Below are positions 16,466 through 26,906 of a stretch of 41,962 nt of DNA, piece by piece. Source of the DNA: Xanthobacteraceae bacterium (lineage in GTDB: Bacteria > Pseudomonadota > Alphaproteobacteria > Rhizobiales > Xanthobacteraceae); the NCBI GenBank assembly GCA_030037895.1, contig JASHPW010000127.1, positions 1-41,962 of the forward strand. Reading direction: 5' to 3'. The translations under genes were made by a program, and so were the position numbers. A model generated the notes under the pieces. It ran no database searches. It was given only the letters and a program-made list of their open reading frames with translations, and was not told the DNA's origin. How positions within the stretch are numbered: the stretch's first letter is position 1; each line of letters begins with the position of its first letter.

Positions 16466-17651
16466 AGCTCTCCGCAAATCCGTGCCGCCGGCACGCGAGG
16501 AAGCGCCGGATACACCGAGGACGCCGCCGATCGCACCGGTCGCCGCGCCGCCGCCCGCTCACGACCGGAACGCCGCCCACAACCGGCCGCGCCGTCGCGA
16601 TCGGCTGCGCTGGGCGTTATTCGCGCTGCTGCCGTTCGCGCTCATCATCGGCTGTTATTGGTACGTCACCGGCGGAGAGGTGATGTCGACGGATGACGCC
16701 TATGTCGAAGCCGACAAAGTCGGCGTCTCCACCGACGTTTCCGGCATCGTCAAAGAGGTCGCTGTCACGGAGAACCAGCACGTCACCGCCGGCCAGGTTC
16801 TCTACCGGCTCGATCCGCGGCAATTCCAGATCGCCCTCGACAACGCCAAGGCCAATTTGGCGCAGACGGCGCTGGCGATCGAGGCGATGAAGCAGGATTA
16901 CAAACGCATGGTGAGCGAGGCCGCCGCGCAACAGGCGCAGGTCGACCTCGATCAAGTGAACTACGACCGCAACGCCGCGTTGCTGCGCAGCGCCACCGTT
17001 GCGCAGTCGGTCTATGACCAGTCGCGCTACACGCTCGACAACGACAAGGGCAAACTCGCCGCGCTGCGCGAGCAGGCGCAAGTCCAGCTTGCCAAGCTCG
17101 GCGGCGATCCGGACGTCGATGTGACCCGGCACCCGCAATACCTGCAGGCGCAGGCGCAGGTCGCGGAGGCGCAGCGCCAGCTCGATCATACGGTGATAAC
17201 GGCGCCGTTCGCCGGGACGGTCACCAACGTGCCGGCGATCGCGCCCGGAAAATACCTCGCGGCTTCGACGACCGCCTTTTTCCTCGTCGACACCGATCAC
17301 GTCTGGATCGACGCCACGCCGAAGGAGACGGAGCTCACTTATGTGCGGCCCGGACAGTCCGTGACGGTGACGGTCGATACCTATCCGGACCGCGTGTGGC
17401 ACGGCGTCGTTGACAGCGTGAGCCCGGCGGCGGCGCAGGAGTTCTCGCTGCTGCCGGCGCAGAACACCAGCGGCAATTGGGTGAAGGTCGTGCAGCGTGT
17501 CCCGATGCGCGTGCACCTCGACACAAGCGACAAGACGCTGCCGCCGCTGCGCGCCGGGATGAGCGTCGAAGTCAACGTCGACACCGGGCATGCGCGCGGC
17601 CTGCCGCGCTTCCTGACCCGTTGGTTCGGCGAAGCTCGGCGGGATCGGTGA
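16458..17651 (+). CDS. emrA: EmrA-type membrane fusion protein (HlyD family)
   Basis: A 397-residue periplasmic adaptor for an EmrB-type exporter. Residues 1-50 are a Pro/Ala/Arg-rich cytoplasmic tail, 51-68 one transmembrane helix (WALFALLPFALIIGCYW). STDDAYVEAD is the EmrA hallmark start of the barrel/lipoyl domain; the lipoyl half motif VKEVAVTENQHVTAGQVLYRLD follows (core QHVTAGQ), then a coiled-coil hairpin (about 105-225) and the second lipoyl half with ITAPFAGTV. The C-terminal beta-barrel carries VRPGQSVTVTVDTYPD and LRAGMSVEVNVDT. The gene overlaps marR by 8 bases and emrB by one base (TGATG). No outer-membrane channel gene is nearby; a TolC homologue must be elsewhere. Confidence 0.95.
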   Translation: MAEALRKSVPPAREEAPDTPRTPPIAPVAAPPPAHDRNAAHNRPRRRDRLRWALFALLPFALIIGCYWYVTGGEVMSTDDAYVEADKVGVSTDVSGIVKEVAVTENQHVTAGQVLYRLDPRQFQIALDNAKANLAQTALAIEAMKQDYKRMVSEAAAQQAQVDLDQVNYDRNAALLRSATVAQSVYDQSRYTLDNDKGKLAALREQAQVQLAKLGGDPDVDVTRHPQYLQAQAQVAEAQRQLDHTVITAPFAGTVTNVPAIAPGKYLAASTTAFFLVDTDHVWIDATPKETELTYVRPGQSVTVTVDTYPDRVWHGVVDSVSPAAAQEFSLLPAQNTSGNWVKVVQRVPMRVHLDTSDKTLPPLRAGMSVEVNVDTGHARGLPRFLTRWFGEARRDR

Positions 17652-19186
17652 TGGCGGGTGAGGGCGCGCCGCAGGGTGGGATGCGCGGAGCGGTCACGGT
17701 CTGCGTGATCCTCGCCACCCTTATGCAGGCGTTGGATACGACCATCGCCAATGTTGCGCTGCCCTACATGCAGGGCAGCGTCGCGGCGAGCCAGGACCAG
17801 ATCGACTGGGTGTTGACGTCCTATATCGTCGCTGCCGCGATCATGACGCCGCCGACCGGCTTTCTCGCCCGCCGCTTCGGATTGAAGCGTCTGTTCCTGG
17901 TCGCCATCGGCGGCTTTACCGCCGCCTCGATGCTGTGCGGGATGGCGCAATCCTTGACGCAGATCGTGCTTTTCCGCGTCCTGCAGGGCGCGTTCGGCGC
18001 CGCGCTGGTTCCGCTCTCGCAATCCGTTCTGCTCGGCACCTATCCGCGGGAGCGTCACGGCTTCGCCATGGCGCTGTTCGGCATCGGCGTGATGATCGGG
18101 CCGGTACTGGGCCCGGTTCTCGGCGGCTGGCTCACCCAGAACTACAGTTGGCGCTATGTCTTTTACATCAACCTGCCGATCGGCATCCTCGATTTGCTCG
18201 GCATCATGGCTTTCCTGCCGGAGTTTCCGCAGAATCCGGCCGGCAAGCTCGACTGGTTCGGCTTCGGCACCCTGAGCGTCGGACTCGGCGCCCTGCAAAT
18301 CATGCTCGACCGCGGCGAGCAGAAGGACTGGTTCGGCTCGCCCGAGATCGTCATCGAGGCGATCGTCGCCGTCTCGGCGTTCTATCTGTTCCTCGTCCAT
18401 ACCTTCACCGCGGACGAGCCCTTTGTCAGGCCGGGTTTGTTCCGCGATCGCAACTTCGCCGCCGGCATGCTGTTCATCGCCATCGTCGGCCTCACCTATT
18501 ACGCCTCGATGGCGCTGCAGCCGCCCTATCTCCAGGAGCTGATGAACTACCCGGTCGTCACCTCCGGCCTGGTGATGGGCCCGCGGGGCGTCGGCACCAT
18601 GGCCTCCATGCTGGTCGTCGGGCGATTGGTGGGGCGCGCCGATACCCGCGTCCTGCTCGCCGTCGGGCTCGCCCTTACGGCGTGGTCGTTTTCCGCGATG
18701 ACCGGCTGGACGCCGGACGTATCGCAGGCGGCGATCATCGGCGTCACCATGGTCCAGGGCTTCGGCCTCGGCTTTCTCTTCGTGCCGCTGAGCGCGGCGA
18801 CCCTGTCGACATTGCCGCTGAAGCAGCGCACCGAAGGCGCCGGTTTGTTCAGCCTGTCGCGCAACATCGGCTCGAGCATCGGCATTTCCGTGGTGAACAG
18901 CCTGCTGATACGCAATACGCAGGTGAACCACGCCGCGATCGTGCAGCACGTGACGTCGGTGAACCGCGCCTTCGAAAGCCCGGCGATTGCACACTTCTGG
19001 AATCCGCTGACCGCCGTCGGCCGCGCCGCCCTCGACGCCGTGGTGACGCGCCAGGCGCAGATCATCGCCTATATCGACGATTACAAGTTCCTGATGATCG
19101 CAACGCTGGTCGTGATCCCGTTGCTCATCGTGTTCAAGAGGCCGGGCGCCGGCCGCGCCGCGGAGCCCGTCGCGGTCGCGGATTGA
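17651..19186 (+). CDS. emrB: EmrB-type multidrug efflux MFS transporter (DHA2 family)
   Basis: A 511-residue, 14-helix proton-drug antiporter. It has the family motif LDTTIANVALPYMQG in the first helix, motif A GFLARRFGLKRLFLV between helices 2 and 3, motif B RVLQGAFGAALVPLSQ, and motif C GIGVMIGPVLGPVLGGWLT of antiporters. Exports lipophilic drugs or fatty acids across the inner membrane with EmrA. ATG 17651 overlaps the emrA stop by one base. An open frame back to 17477 lies in emrA and is ignored. It converges on pnp, with a GC hairpin in the 62-base gap. Confidence 0.95.
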   Translation: MAGEGAPQGGMRGAVTVCVILATLMQALDTTIANVALPYMQGSVAASQDQIDWVLTSYIVAAAIMTPPTGFLARRFGLKRLFLVAIGGFTAASMLCGMAQSLTQIVLFRVLQGAFGAALVPLSQSVLLGTYPRERHGFAMALFGIGVMIGPVLGPVLGGWLTQNYSWRYVFYINLPIGILDLLGIMAFLPEFPQNPAGKLDWFGFGTLSVGLGALQIMLDRGEQKDWFGSPEIVIEAIVAVSAFYLFLVHTFTADEPFVRPGLFRDRNFAAGMLFIAIVGLTYYASMALQPPYLQELMNYPVVTSGLVMGPRGVGTMASMLVVGRLVGRADTRVLLAVGLALTAWSFSAMTGWTPDVSQAAIIGVTMVQGFGLGFLFVPLSAATLSTLPLKQRTEGAGLFSLSRNIGSSIGISVVNSLLIRNTQVNHAAIVQHVTSVNRAFESPAIAHFWNPLTAVGRAALDAVVTRQAQIIAYIDDYKFLMIATLVVIPLLIVFKRPGAGRAAEPVAVAD

Positions 19187-19207
19187 AGCGTCATTCCGAT
19201 GCTTCAA

Positions 19208-19231
19208 CCTCCCCTGCAAAAGCGGGGGAGG
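19208..19231. terminator. Convergent hairpin between emrB and pnp
   Basis: CCTCCCCTGC pairs with GCGGGGGAGG (10 pairs including one G-T) around an AAAA loop. There is no T-run, so it may act through Rho or mRNA stabilisation, or be a REP-like unit. It separates two convergent operons. Confidence 0.6.
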
Positions 19232-19248
19232 ATGAAAGAGTCAGATCA

Positions 19249-21414
<2,166 letters not shown>

Positions 21415-21428
21415 TGCGATTGTCTCTC

Positions 21429-21456
21429 ATGGTTTTCGCGAAAGAGCGAAAGCCAT
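21429..21456 (-). promoter_or_regulatory. Stem-loop just upstream of the pnp start
   Basis: On the minus strand ATGGCTTTCGC pairs with GCGAAAACCAT (one mismatch) around a 6-base loop, ending 14 bases before the pnp ATG. Its position would allow control of ribosome access or cleavage by a double-strand RNase. Candidate autoregulatory leader. Confidence 0.45.
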
Positions 21457-21551
21457 AAGCAAGACGGCGAGACGCTGTCGGCGCAGCGCCGCTGCACTGC
21501 CTGCCCAGCGTCCGGCGATCCTGCCATGGCCTTCGAACCTTCCCGGATATG

Positions 21552-21595
21552 GACGGGCCAACGGCCCGTCGCTCCAAATCGGCAGCGACGCTGCC
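21552..21595 (-). promoter_or_regulatory. Two stable hairpins in the rpsO-pnp gap
   Basis: GACGGGCC/GGCCCGTC (21552-21559 with 21563-21570, 3-base loop) and GGCAGC/GCTGCC (21581-21586 with 21590-21595, 3-base loop) are perfect inverted repeats. They could protect upstream rpsO mRNA ends or act as processing sites. No open frame of the region looks coding. Confidence 0.4.
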
Positions 21596-21633
21596 GCACG
21601 GCGAGCGGAGGGCTGACGCGCTCCGCCACGAAA

Positions 21634-21654
21634 CGCGCGGGATTTCCGCGCGCG
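21634..21654 (-). terminator. Hairpin directly after rpsO (possible partial terminator)
   Basis: CGCGCGG (21634-21640) pairs with CCGCGCG (21646-21652) around 5 bases. Read leftwards it begins 8 bases after the rpsO stop and is followed by TTTCGTG. A leaky terminator here would set the rpsO:pnp ratio. Confidence 0.5.
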
Positions 21655-21660
21655 AACTTT

Positions 21661-21930
21661 TCAACGGCGAATACCCAGCCGTTCGATCAGCTCCTTGTAA
21701 CGCCCCTCGTCCGTGCGCCGAAGATAATCGAGTATCTGGCGGCGCTGCGACACGAGCCTTAACAGCCCGCGCCGCGAATGGTTGTCTTTGATGTGGGCCT
21801 TGAAGTGATCCGTCAGGTTGTTGATCCGCTCCGACAACAGCGCAACCTGGACTTCGGGCGAACCCGTGTCGCCGGTTTTGACGGCGTATGTCTCGATAAG
21901 CTCCGCCTTACGCGCGGTGGTAATCGACAT
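21661..21930 (-). CDS. rpsO: 30S ribosomal protein S15
   Basis: An 89-residue primary-binding ribosomal protein contacting helices 20-22 of 16S rRNA and bridge B4. Motifs are textbook: [28 protein letters not shown] (core [13 protein letters not shown]), [37 protein letters not shown], and the C-terminal [12 protein letters not shown]. The frame continues upstream into truB, but ATG 21930 begins the conserved [12 protein letters not shown]. Only two bases separate it from the truB stop, so it is in the same transcript. The hairpin after it is likely to shape rpsO versus pnp expression. Confidence 0.98.
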   Translation of the reverse strand: MSITTARKAELIETYAVKTGDTGSPEVQVALLSERINNLTDHFKAHIKDNHSRRGLLRLVSQRRQILDYLRRTDEGRYKELIERLGIRR

Positions 21931-21932
21931 CG

Positions 21933-23024
21933 TCACCAACCTTTTCCTCTGCCGGCACGGCCGGCCACGCCGGTCAAATTGAACACGCGCCTGGGGACGA
22001 CTTCGCCGCGGTCGACTTCGGCAATGGCCACGAGTTGACCGCTGCAAGCGACCTGGACCACGCCGCCGGAAATGGCGGCGTCCCGTCCGCGCAACAAAAC
22101 GGCTTGACCCCGGCGGAGTCTTGCCGCGTCTGCCGGGCTCACGGCCAGCGCCGGGATGTCGTCCAGCGCGGTTTCGATCGGCAGCAGAAAATCGGCGAGA
22201 CTTGCCTCGCCAGCGGCCGCTCTATGGCATAAAGATTCGAGCCGTTCCAGCGAAATCATGTCGCTCTCGCCGAACGGGCCGACCCGGCTGCGGCGCAAGG
22301 CCGCAACGTGACCGAGCGCTCCGTGCGCGCGGCCGAGGTCGCGGGCAAGCGCGCGCACATAGGTTCCCTTGCCGCATTCGGCCGCGAGCACGGCGTGATC
22401 CGGATCGGGCGTGGCGACGAGGGCGAGCCGATGTATCGCGACCGGGCGCGGGGCGATCTCGACCGCTTCGCCTTCGCGCGCCAGATCGTAGGCGCGCTCG
22501 CCGTCGATCTTCACCGCGGAAAATCGCGGCGGCACTTGCTCGATCGTGCCGGTGAAGCGCGGTAGCAGGGCGTGGATTGCCGCCGCGTCGGGACGGGCCG
22601 CGCTTGTATTCACGACTCGGCCTTCGGCGTCGTCGGTATCGCGCTCCTCGCCCCAGCGCACGGTAAACCCATAAGCCTTGCGGCTGTCGACCACGAACGG
22701 GACGGTCTTGGTTGCTTCGCCGAGTGCGATCGGCAGACATCCGGAGGCCAGTGGATCGAGCGTGCCGGCATGGCCGGCGCGCTTGGCCGCGAACAGGCGC
22801 TTGACGATCGATACGGCGTGCGTCGAGGTCATGCCGATCGGCTTGTCAAGCACGACCCAGCCGTGCACGTCGCGCTTTATTTGTTTGTTCTTTTTCGCCG
22901 CCTGCTCGGAACGTCCCCCTTCTCCTTGCGGGGAAGGGTCGGGGTCGTCCCGTCGCGCGTGTGCGACGGCGACCCCGGCGAGGGGGGACATATCGGTGGT
23001 CGGCACGCGCGGCGCCTTATTCAT
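21933..23024 (-). CDS. truB: tRNA pseudouridine-55 synthase TruB with extended N-terminus
   Basis: A 363-residue enzyme making pseudouridine 55 in the T-loop of tRNAs. Catalytic region is intact: [17 protein letters not shown] near 55, the motif with catalytic Asp [23 protein letters not shown] (core GTLDPLASG), and [19 protein letters not shown]; the C-terminal PUA-like part runs to the end. The start ATG overlaps the rbfA stop by four bases (ATGA), which supports translation from 23024. Residues 12-37, however, are encoded by a REP-like palindrome, so the first 50 residues are not part of the conserved enzyme. There is no better start between the repeat and KRDVHGW. The extension is probably disordered and tolerated. 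Confidence 0.95.
   Translation of the reverse strand: MNKAPRVPTTDMSPLAGVAVAHARRDDPDPSPQGEGGRSEQAAKKNKQIKRDVHGWVVLDKPIGMTSTHAVSIVKRLFAAKRAGHAGTLDPLASGCLPIALGEATKTVPFVVDSRKAYGFTVRWGEERDTDDAEGRVVNTSAARPDAAAIHALLPRFTGTIEQVPPRFSAVKIDGERAYDLAREGEAVEIAPRPVAIHRLALVATPDPDHAVLAAECGKGTYVRALARDLGRAHGALGHVAALRRSRVGPFGESDMISLERLESLCHRAAAGEASLADFLLPIETALDDIPALAVSPADAARLRRGQAVLLRGRDAAISGGVVQVACSGQLVAIAEVDRGEVVPRRVFNLTGVAGRAGRGKGW
22913..22989. repeat. REP-like palindromic element translated within truB
   Basis: Nested inverted repeats: outer GTCCCCC (22913-22919) with GGGGGAC (22983-22989); inner GGGGTCG (22941-22947) with CGACCCC (22970-22976); core CCGTCGC (22950-22956) with GCGACGG (22963-22969) around a 6-base loop. 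CTTCTCCTTGCGGGGAAGGG resembles repeats common between genes in Bradyrhizobium-like genomes. Here it is read in frame without a stop. Confidence 0.7.
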
Positions 23025-23434
23025 GACTCGTCCTCTTCGCCGTCGAGGTCGCGCCGGACGGCGGGCGTCCGCAACAGCTTCTCGATTCGGTCCGCTTCGT
23101 CGAATCGCTCGTCGATGCGGAAGCGAATCTCGGGAGCGAATTTCAGGTTGACGCGCCGCGCGATTTCGCCGCGCATGTAGCGCTTGTTGCGGTCGAGCGC
23201 ATCGAGCACCTTTTCTTCATCGCCCCCGCCGAGCGGCATGACGTAGATCGTGGCGAGCCGCAGATCGGCGCTCATGCGCACTTCGGGGACCGTGATCGTG
23301 TGCGCTTCGATCACCGGATCATGGATGTCGCCGCGCAAAAACATGTCGGCGATGGCGTGGCGGACAAGCTCGGCGACGCGCAGTTGACGCGGTGAAGCGC
23401 CGGCCGTCGGATCGCGATGCTGCTGATGTGCCAT
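23021..23434 (-). CDS. rbfA: Ribosome-binding factor A
   Basis: A 137-residue KH-like protein that binds immature 30S subunits and helps mature the 5' end of 16S rRNA, important in the cold. Motifs: [21 protein letters not shown] near 18, [24 protein letters not shown] in the middle, and [25 protein letters not shown] at the end. ATG 23434 begins MAHQQHRD; the upstream frame to 23695 is not coding. The stop overlaps the truB start by four bases. It follows infB after a 170-base gap that holds a short repeat, the largest gap inside this operon apart from rpsO-pnp. Confidence 0.96.
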   Translation of the reverse strand: MAHQQHRDPTAGASPRQLRVAELVRHAIADMFLRGDIHDPVIEAHTITVPEVRMSADLRLATIYVMPLGGGDEEKVLDALDRNKRYMRGEIARRVNLKFAPEIRFRIDERFDEADRIEKLLRTPAVRRDLDGEEDES

Positions 23435-23455
23435 TCTCTTCGCTATTTTTCGTCG

Positions 23456-23480
23456 CCTCCGGGCTTGATCCGGGCATCCA
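23456..23480. repeat. Short palindromic repeat in the infB-rbfA gap
   Basis: CCTCCGGGCTTGATCCGGGC followed by ATCCA resembles the very common alphaproteobacterial intergenic repeat whose minus-strand form reads TGGATGCCCGGATCAAGCCCGG. The arms CCGG (23459-23462 and 23470-23473 region) can pair. The rest of the 170-base gap shows no feature I can name. Confidence 0.5.
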
Positions 23481-23604
23481 TATTGATTTCTGCGACGATC
23501 GACCTTGCTCGATGGATTGTCGGCACTGCGCACCAAGGCGGCGCCTCGCGCCTGTTGCCGGCGCTGACGGGGCTCGGCGCCACGCGCGGATGTGAGCCTT
23601 GAAC

Positions 23605-26187
23605 TCACAGCGTCCGCTGCACGCTCTCCACCCGGTAGCACTCGACCACATCGCCGACCTTCATGTCCTGGTAGTTCTCGAAGGCCATGCCGCATTCCTG
23701 GCCGGCGACGACCTCGCGCGCGTCGTCCTTGAAGCGCTTGAGCTGCGACAGCTTGCCTTGATGGACGACGACGTTGTCGCGAATGAGCCGCACATTGGCG
23801 CCGCGCTCGACGACACCGTCGGTCACGCGGCAGCCGGCGACGTTGCCGACCTTGGAAACCTTAAAGATTTCGAGAATCGCGGCGTTGCCGAGTATGGTCT
23901 CGCGCAGCGTCGGCGCCAGCAGACCCGACATCGCTTTCTTCACGTCATCGACCAGGGCGTAGATGATGTCGTAGTAGCGGATCTCGACGCCGGCCCGCTC
24001 GGCGGCTTCGCGCGCCTCCTTGTGCGCGCGGACATTGAAGCCGATGACGGCGGCGCCTGAGGCTTCCGCCAGCGTTACGTCGGATTCGGTGATGCCGCCG
24101 ACGCCGGCGAAAATGACGCGCGCGGCGACCTCCTCGGTCGATAATTTCTCCAGCGCCCCGACGATGGCTTCGATCGAGCCTTGCACGTCGCCCTTGATCA
24201 CCAGCGGGAATTCCTTGCGGCCGGCGATCTTGAGCTGGTTCATCATCTGCTCGAGCGAACCGCGCATGCCGGTCTGCCGCGCCGCCATTTTTTCGCGCTT
24301 CTGCCGGACGCGATAGTCGGTGATCTCTCTGGCGCGCCCCTCGGTGGCGACGACGGCGAGCCGGTCGCCGGCCTCCGGCGTGCCGTTGAAACCCAGCACC
24401 TCGACCGGCATCGACGGGCCGGCCGCCACCACGGAATGGCCGGTGTCCGCCACCAGCGCGCGCACGCGGCCCCATTCGGAGCCGGCGACGACGATGTCGC
24501 CGGGCTTGAGCGTGCCGCGTTGCACGAGGACGGTCGCAACCGGGCCGCGACCGCGATCGAGCCGCGCTTCGATCACCGTGCCTTCCGCCGGCCGGTTTGG
24601 ATTGGCCGTGAGTTCGAGGACCTCGGCCTGGAGGGCGATGACGTCGAGCAGCTTGTCGAGATTGCGCTTCTCCTTGGCCGACACCTCGACTTCGAGCACC
24701 TCGCCGCCGAGCGATTCGACCTGGATCTCGTGCTGCAAGAGTTCATTGCGCACGCGCTCGGGCTTGGCGTCCGGTTTGTCGATCTTGTTGATGGCGACGA
24801 TGATCGGCACCTTCGCCGCCTTGGCATGTTGGATCGCCTCCACCGTCTGCGGCATGACGCCGTCGTCGGCGGCGACCACCAGCACCACGATATCGGTGAT
24901 CTTGGCACCGCGCGCGCGCATGGCGGTGAAGGCGGCGTGGCCCGGCGTGTCGATGAAAGTGATGCGGCCGCCGGAGGGCGAGGTCACCTGGTAGGCGCCG
25001 ATGTGCTGGGTGATGCCGCCGGCCTCGGCGGCCGCGACATCGGTCGAGCGAATGGCGTCGAGCAGCGACGTCTTGCCGTGATCGACGTGGCCCATGATGG
25101 TCACGACCGGGGCGCGCGGCTGCAGGTTCGCCGGGTCATCCGGAGCGGCGAACATGCCTTCTTCGACGTCCGATTCGGCCACGCGCCGGACGGTGTGGCC
25201 GAGCTCCTCGGCAATGAGCTGTGCGGTATCGGCGTCGATCGTATCGGTGATCTTGGCCATGTGACCCTGCTGCATGAGGATGCGGATCACGTCGACGGCG
25301 CGCTCGGCCATGCGATTGGCCAGTTCCTGGATCGTGATCGTTTCGGGGATGGTCACCTCGCGGGCGATCTTTTCCTTCGGCTCGTCGCGGTGGCCGGTCA
25401 TGCGCTGTACGCGGCGACGGAAGGAAGCGACCGAGCGTTCGCGGATTTCGTCGGCGGAAAGCGCGGTCACGACGGTCAGCCGGCCGCGGCGTTTTTCGCC
25501 GCCGCTGCGCGGGGCCTTGGGCGCGGGCGCCGGCCGCGCCGCCGCGCCGCCGCGGCGGACACGCGGGGCCTCTTCCTCGTCGGCTTCGAGCGATGGTCGC
25601 GCGCCGCCCGGCTTTACCGTCGCCGTCTCCACGCCGAACCGCTTCTTGGCGACTTCGTCGGCCTTGCGCTTGGTTTCTTCATCGTGTTTGCGGCGTTCTT
25701 CTTCGTCGTGTTTGCGCGCTTCCGCCTTCGCCCGCTCGGTGCGTTCCGCTTCTTCGCGGCTTTGGCGAATACGCGCCTCTTCCTCGGCGATCTTGCGCTC
25801 TTCCGCCTCACGCAGGCGGGCGTCGGCGAGCGCATGGGCGCGGGCGCTGCGCTCCTCTTCCGTGAGCGTTCGCAGCACGACGCCGGAGGACTTGGGCGCG
25901 GCGGGAGCCGCGGCCGGCGCGGTTGCAACGGCGGCTGCGGCCGCCGCGGATTTGATGGCGGGGCGCTTCGGCGCAGTAGCGCGATCCACGGGCGCTGCCG
26001 CTTCTGCCTTGGTCTCGCTTGGACCGGCAATGCGGCGCTTCACCTTCTCGACGACCACCGCCTTGCTGCGACCATGGCTGAAGCTTTGGCGCACCACGCC
26101 CTGCTCGACGCCGCCGCGTTTGAGCGTCAGCGTCTTCGTCGAGCTCACGCTCAGCTTCTCGCCGCTGTTCTTTGTCGTCTCAACCAT
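23605..26187 (-). CDS. infB: Translation initiation factor IF-2
   Basis: An 860-residue GTPase that brings fMet-tRNA to the 30S subunit. The N-terminal 330 residues are charged and Ala-rich with a coiled-coil run of Arg/Glu around 130-210 and a [11 protein letters not shown] segment. The G domain starts near 360: [16 protein letters not shown], then [24 protein letters not shown] and a SAKEKRNLD region. Domains II-IV follow, ending [19 protein letters not shown]. Four possible ATGs lie at 26208-26187; 26187 ([14 protein letters not shown]) matches relatives best, but the choice is uncertain. Translational isoforms from internal starts are known in other bacteria and cannot be judged here. Confidence 0.97.
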   Translation of the reverse strand: MVETTKNSGEKLSVSSTKTLTLKRGGVEQGVVRQSFSHGRSKAVVVEKVKRRIAGPSETKAEAAAPVDRATAPKRPAIKSAAAAAAVATAPAAAPAAPKSSGVVLRTLTEEERSARAHALADARLREAEERKIAEEEARIRQSREEAERTERAKAEARKHDEEERRKHDEETKRKADEVAKKRFGVETATVKPGGARPSLEADEEEAPRVRRGGAAARPAPAPKAPRSGGEKRRGRLTVVTALSADEIRERSVASFRRRVQRMTGHRDEPKEKIAREVTIPETITIQELANRMAERAVDVIRILMQQGHMAKITDTIDADTAQLIAEELGHTVRRVAESDVEEGMFAAPDDPANLQPRAPVVTIMGHVDHGKTSLLDAIRSTDVAAAEAGGITQHIGAYQVTSPSGGRITFIDTPGHAAFTAMRARGAKITDIVVLVVAADDGVMPQTVEAIQHAKAAKVPIIVAINKIDKPDAKPERVRNELLQHEIQVESLGGEVLEVEVSAKEKRNLDKLLDVIALQAEVLELTANPNRPAEGTVIEARLDRGRGPVATVLVQRGTLKPGDIVVAGSEWGRVRALVADTGHSVVAAGPSMPVEVLGFNGTPEAGDRLAVVATEGRAREITDYRVRQKREKMAARQTGMRGSLEQMMNQLKIAGRKEFPLVIKGDVQGSIEAIVGALEKLSTEEVAARVIFAGVGGITESDVTLAEASGAAVIGFNVRAHKEAREAAERAGVEIRYYDIIYALVDDVKKAMSGLLAPTLRETILGNAAILEIFKVSKVGNVAGCRVTDGVVERGANVRLIRDNVVVHQGKLSQLKRFKDDAREVVAGQECGMAFENYQDMKVGDVVECYRVESVQRTL

Positions 26188-26224
26188 CCGCACCATATCC
26201 ATACGCATCGGTAGCGCCGGCCCG

Positions 26225-26890
26225 CTAGTTCGGCGCTGCCTTCCCGGCCTGATTGTGCTGATCGCCGGTCCGAAACCGTTCAAGGCGCCGGCATCGCGCC
26301 AAAAAGGTTTCGCTCGCTGGTCCGGCGAGCAGGGCTGCATGTACCACATTTGCGCGGTGCAATGCCAAATCCAATTGCGCCGAGGTGAGGAATCCGATCA
26401 CAACGGGCGGTCGGGCCGATCGCCCTCGGCGCAAGGCCGCGTCGAGCTTGCGGATTCCCTCTACCGAAGCCTCGGCGGCGTGCAAAAGAGCGACTGGCTC
26501 CTCCCGCTCGAGCGTCGCTTCGCTTTTCGCGAAGCCGGCGGCGACCAGTCCGGACTTGCCGGCGATGGCGAGCGCATCGAGGGCGGCGCGTTCCAGCAGG
26601 CGCTCGGTGCGGACGACGAGGTCCGAGGGGAGGCGAACCTCGCGCTTGAACCCACGGACAAAGGCTTTGCGCTTGATCGCTTCACCGAGCGCATCCTTTG
26701 TCGCGGTCACCCAAAGGCCGCGTCCGGGCAATTTGTGTTTGACATCGGCGACCGCCTCGCCATCCGGCCCGATGACGAACCGGATCAGGTCGGAGATCGG
26801 CCGCACGGTGCGCGTGGCGACGCAGAAGCGTTCGCGTGCGTGTCCGCGCGGTCCGCTGTCGAACTCGACGTCGGCGGTCGGGGCAGTCAT
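26225..26890 (-). CDS. ylxR: YlxR-type RNA-binding protein with L7Ae-like C-terminal domain (DUF448)
   Basis: A 221-residue protein between nusA and infB. Residues about 15-95 are the YlxR domain ([21 protein letters not shown], then [20 protein letters not shown] with the GRGLWV signature). Residues 110-210 resemble an L7Ae/S12-like domain ([50 protein letters not shown]). The two-domain form is typical of alphaproteobacteria. It likely binds structured RNA in transcription or ribosome assembly; the exact role is unknown. ATG 26890 has AAGGAG about 9 bases before it, a strong ribosome site. It follows nusA after 16 bases. Confidence 0.9.
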   Translation of the reverse strand: MTAPTADVEFDSGPRGHARERFCVATRTVRPISDLIRFVIGPDGEAVADVKHKLPGRGLWVTATKDALGEAIKRKAFVRGFKREVRLPSDLVVRTERLLERAALDALAIAGKSGLVAAGFAKSEATLEREEPVALLHAAEASVEGIRKLDAALRRGRSARPPVVIGFLTSAQLDLALHRANVVHAALLAGPASETFLARCRRLERFRTGDQHNQAGKAAPN

Positions 26891-26906
26891 GCGCGCGTTT
26901 GCTCCT

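Noticed and set aside
22905-22995. CRISPR-like repeat in truB
   Set aside because: A single nested palindrome, not regularly spaced direct repeats; no array anywhere in the window.
23435-23604. Small gene in the infB-rbfA gap
   Set aside because: Short open frames of both strands are low-complexity and overlap a repeat; no ribosome site or motif.
24181-26214. Very long open frame (677 codons) on the plus strand opposite infB
   Set aside because: Composition is His/Asp/Arg/Gly-rich shadow sequence with no domain; GC-rich codon bias of infB creates it.
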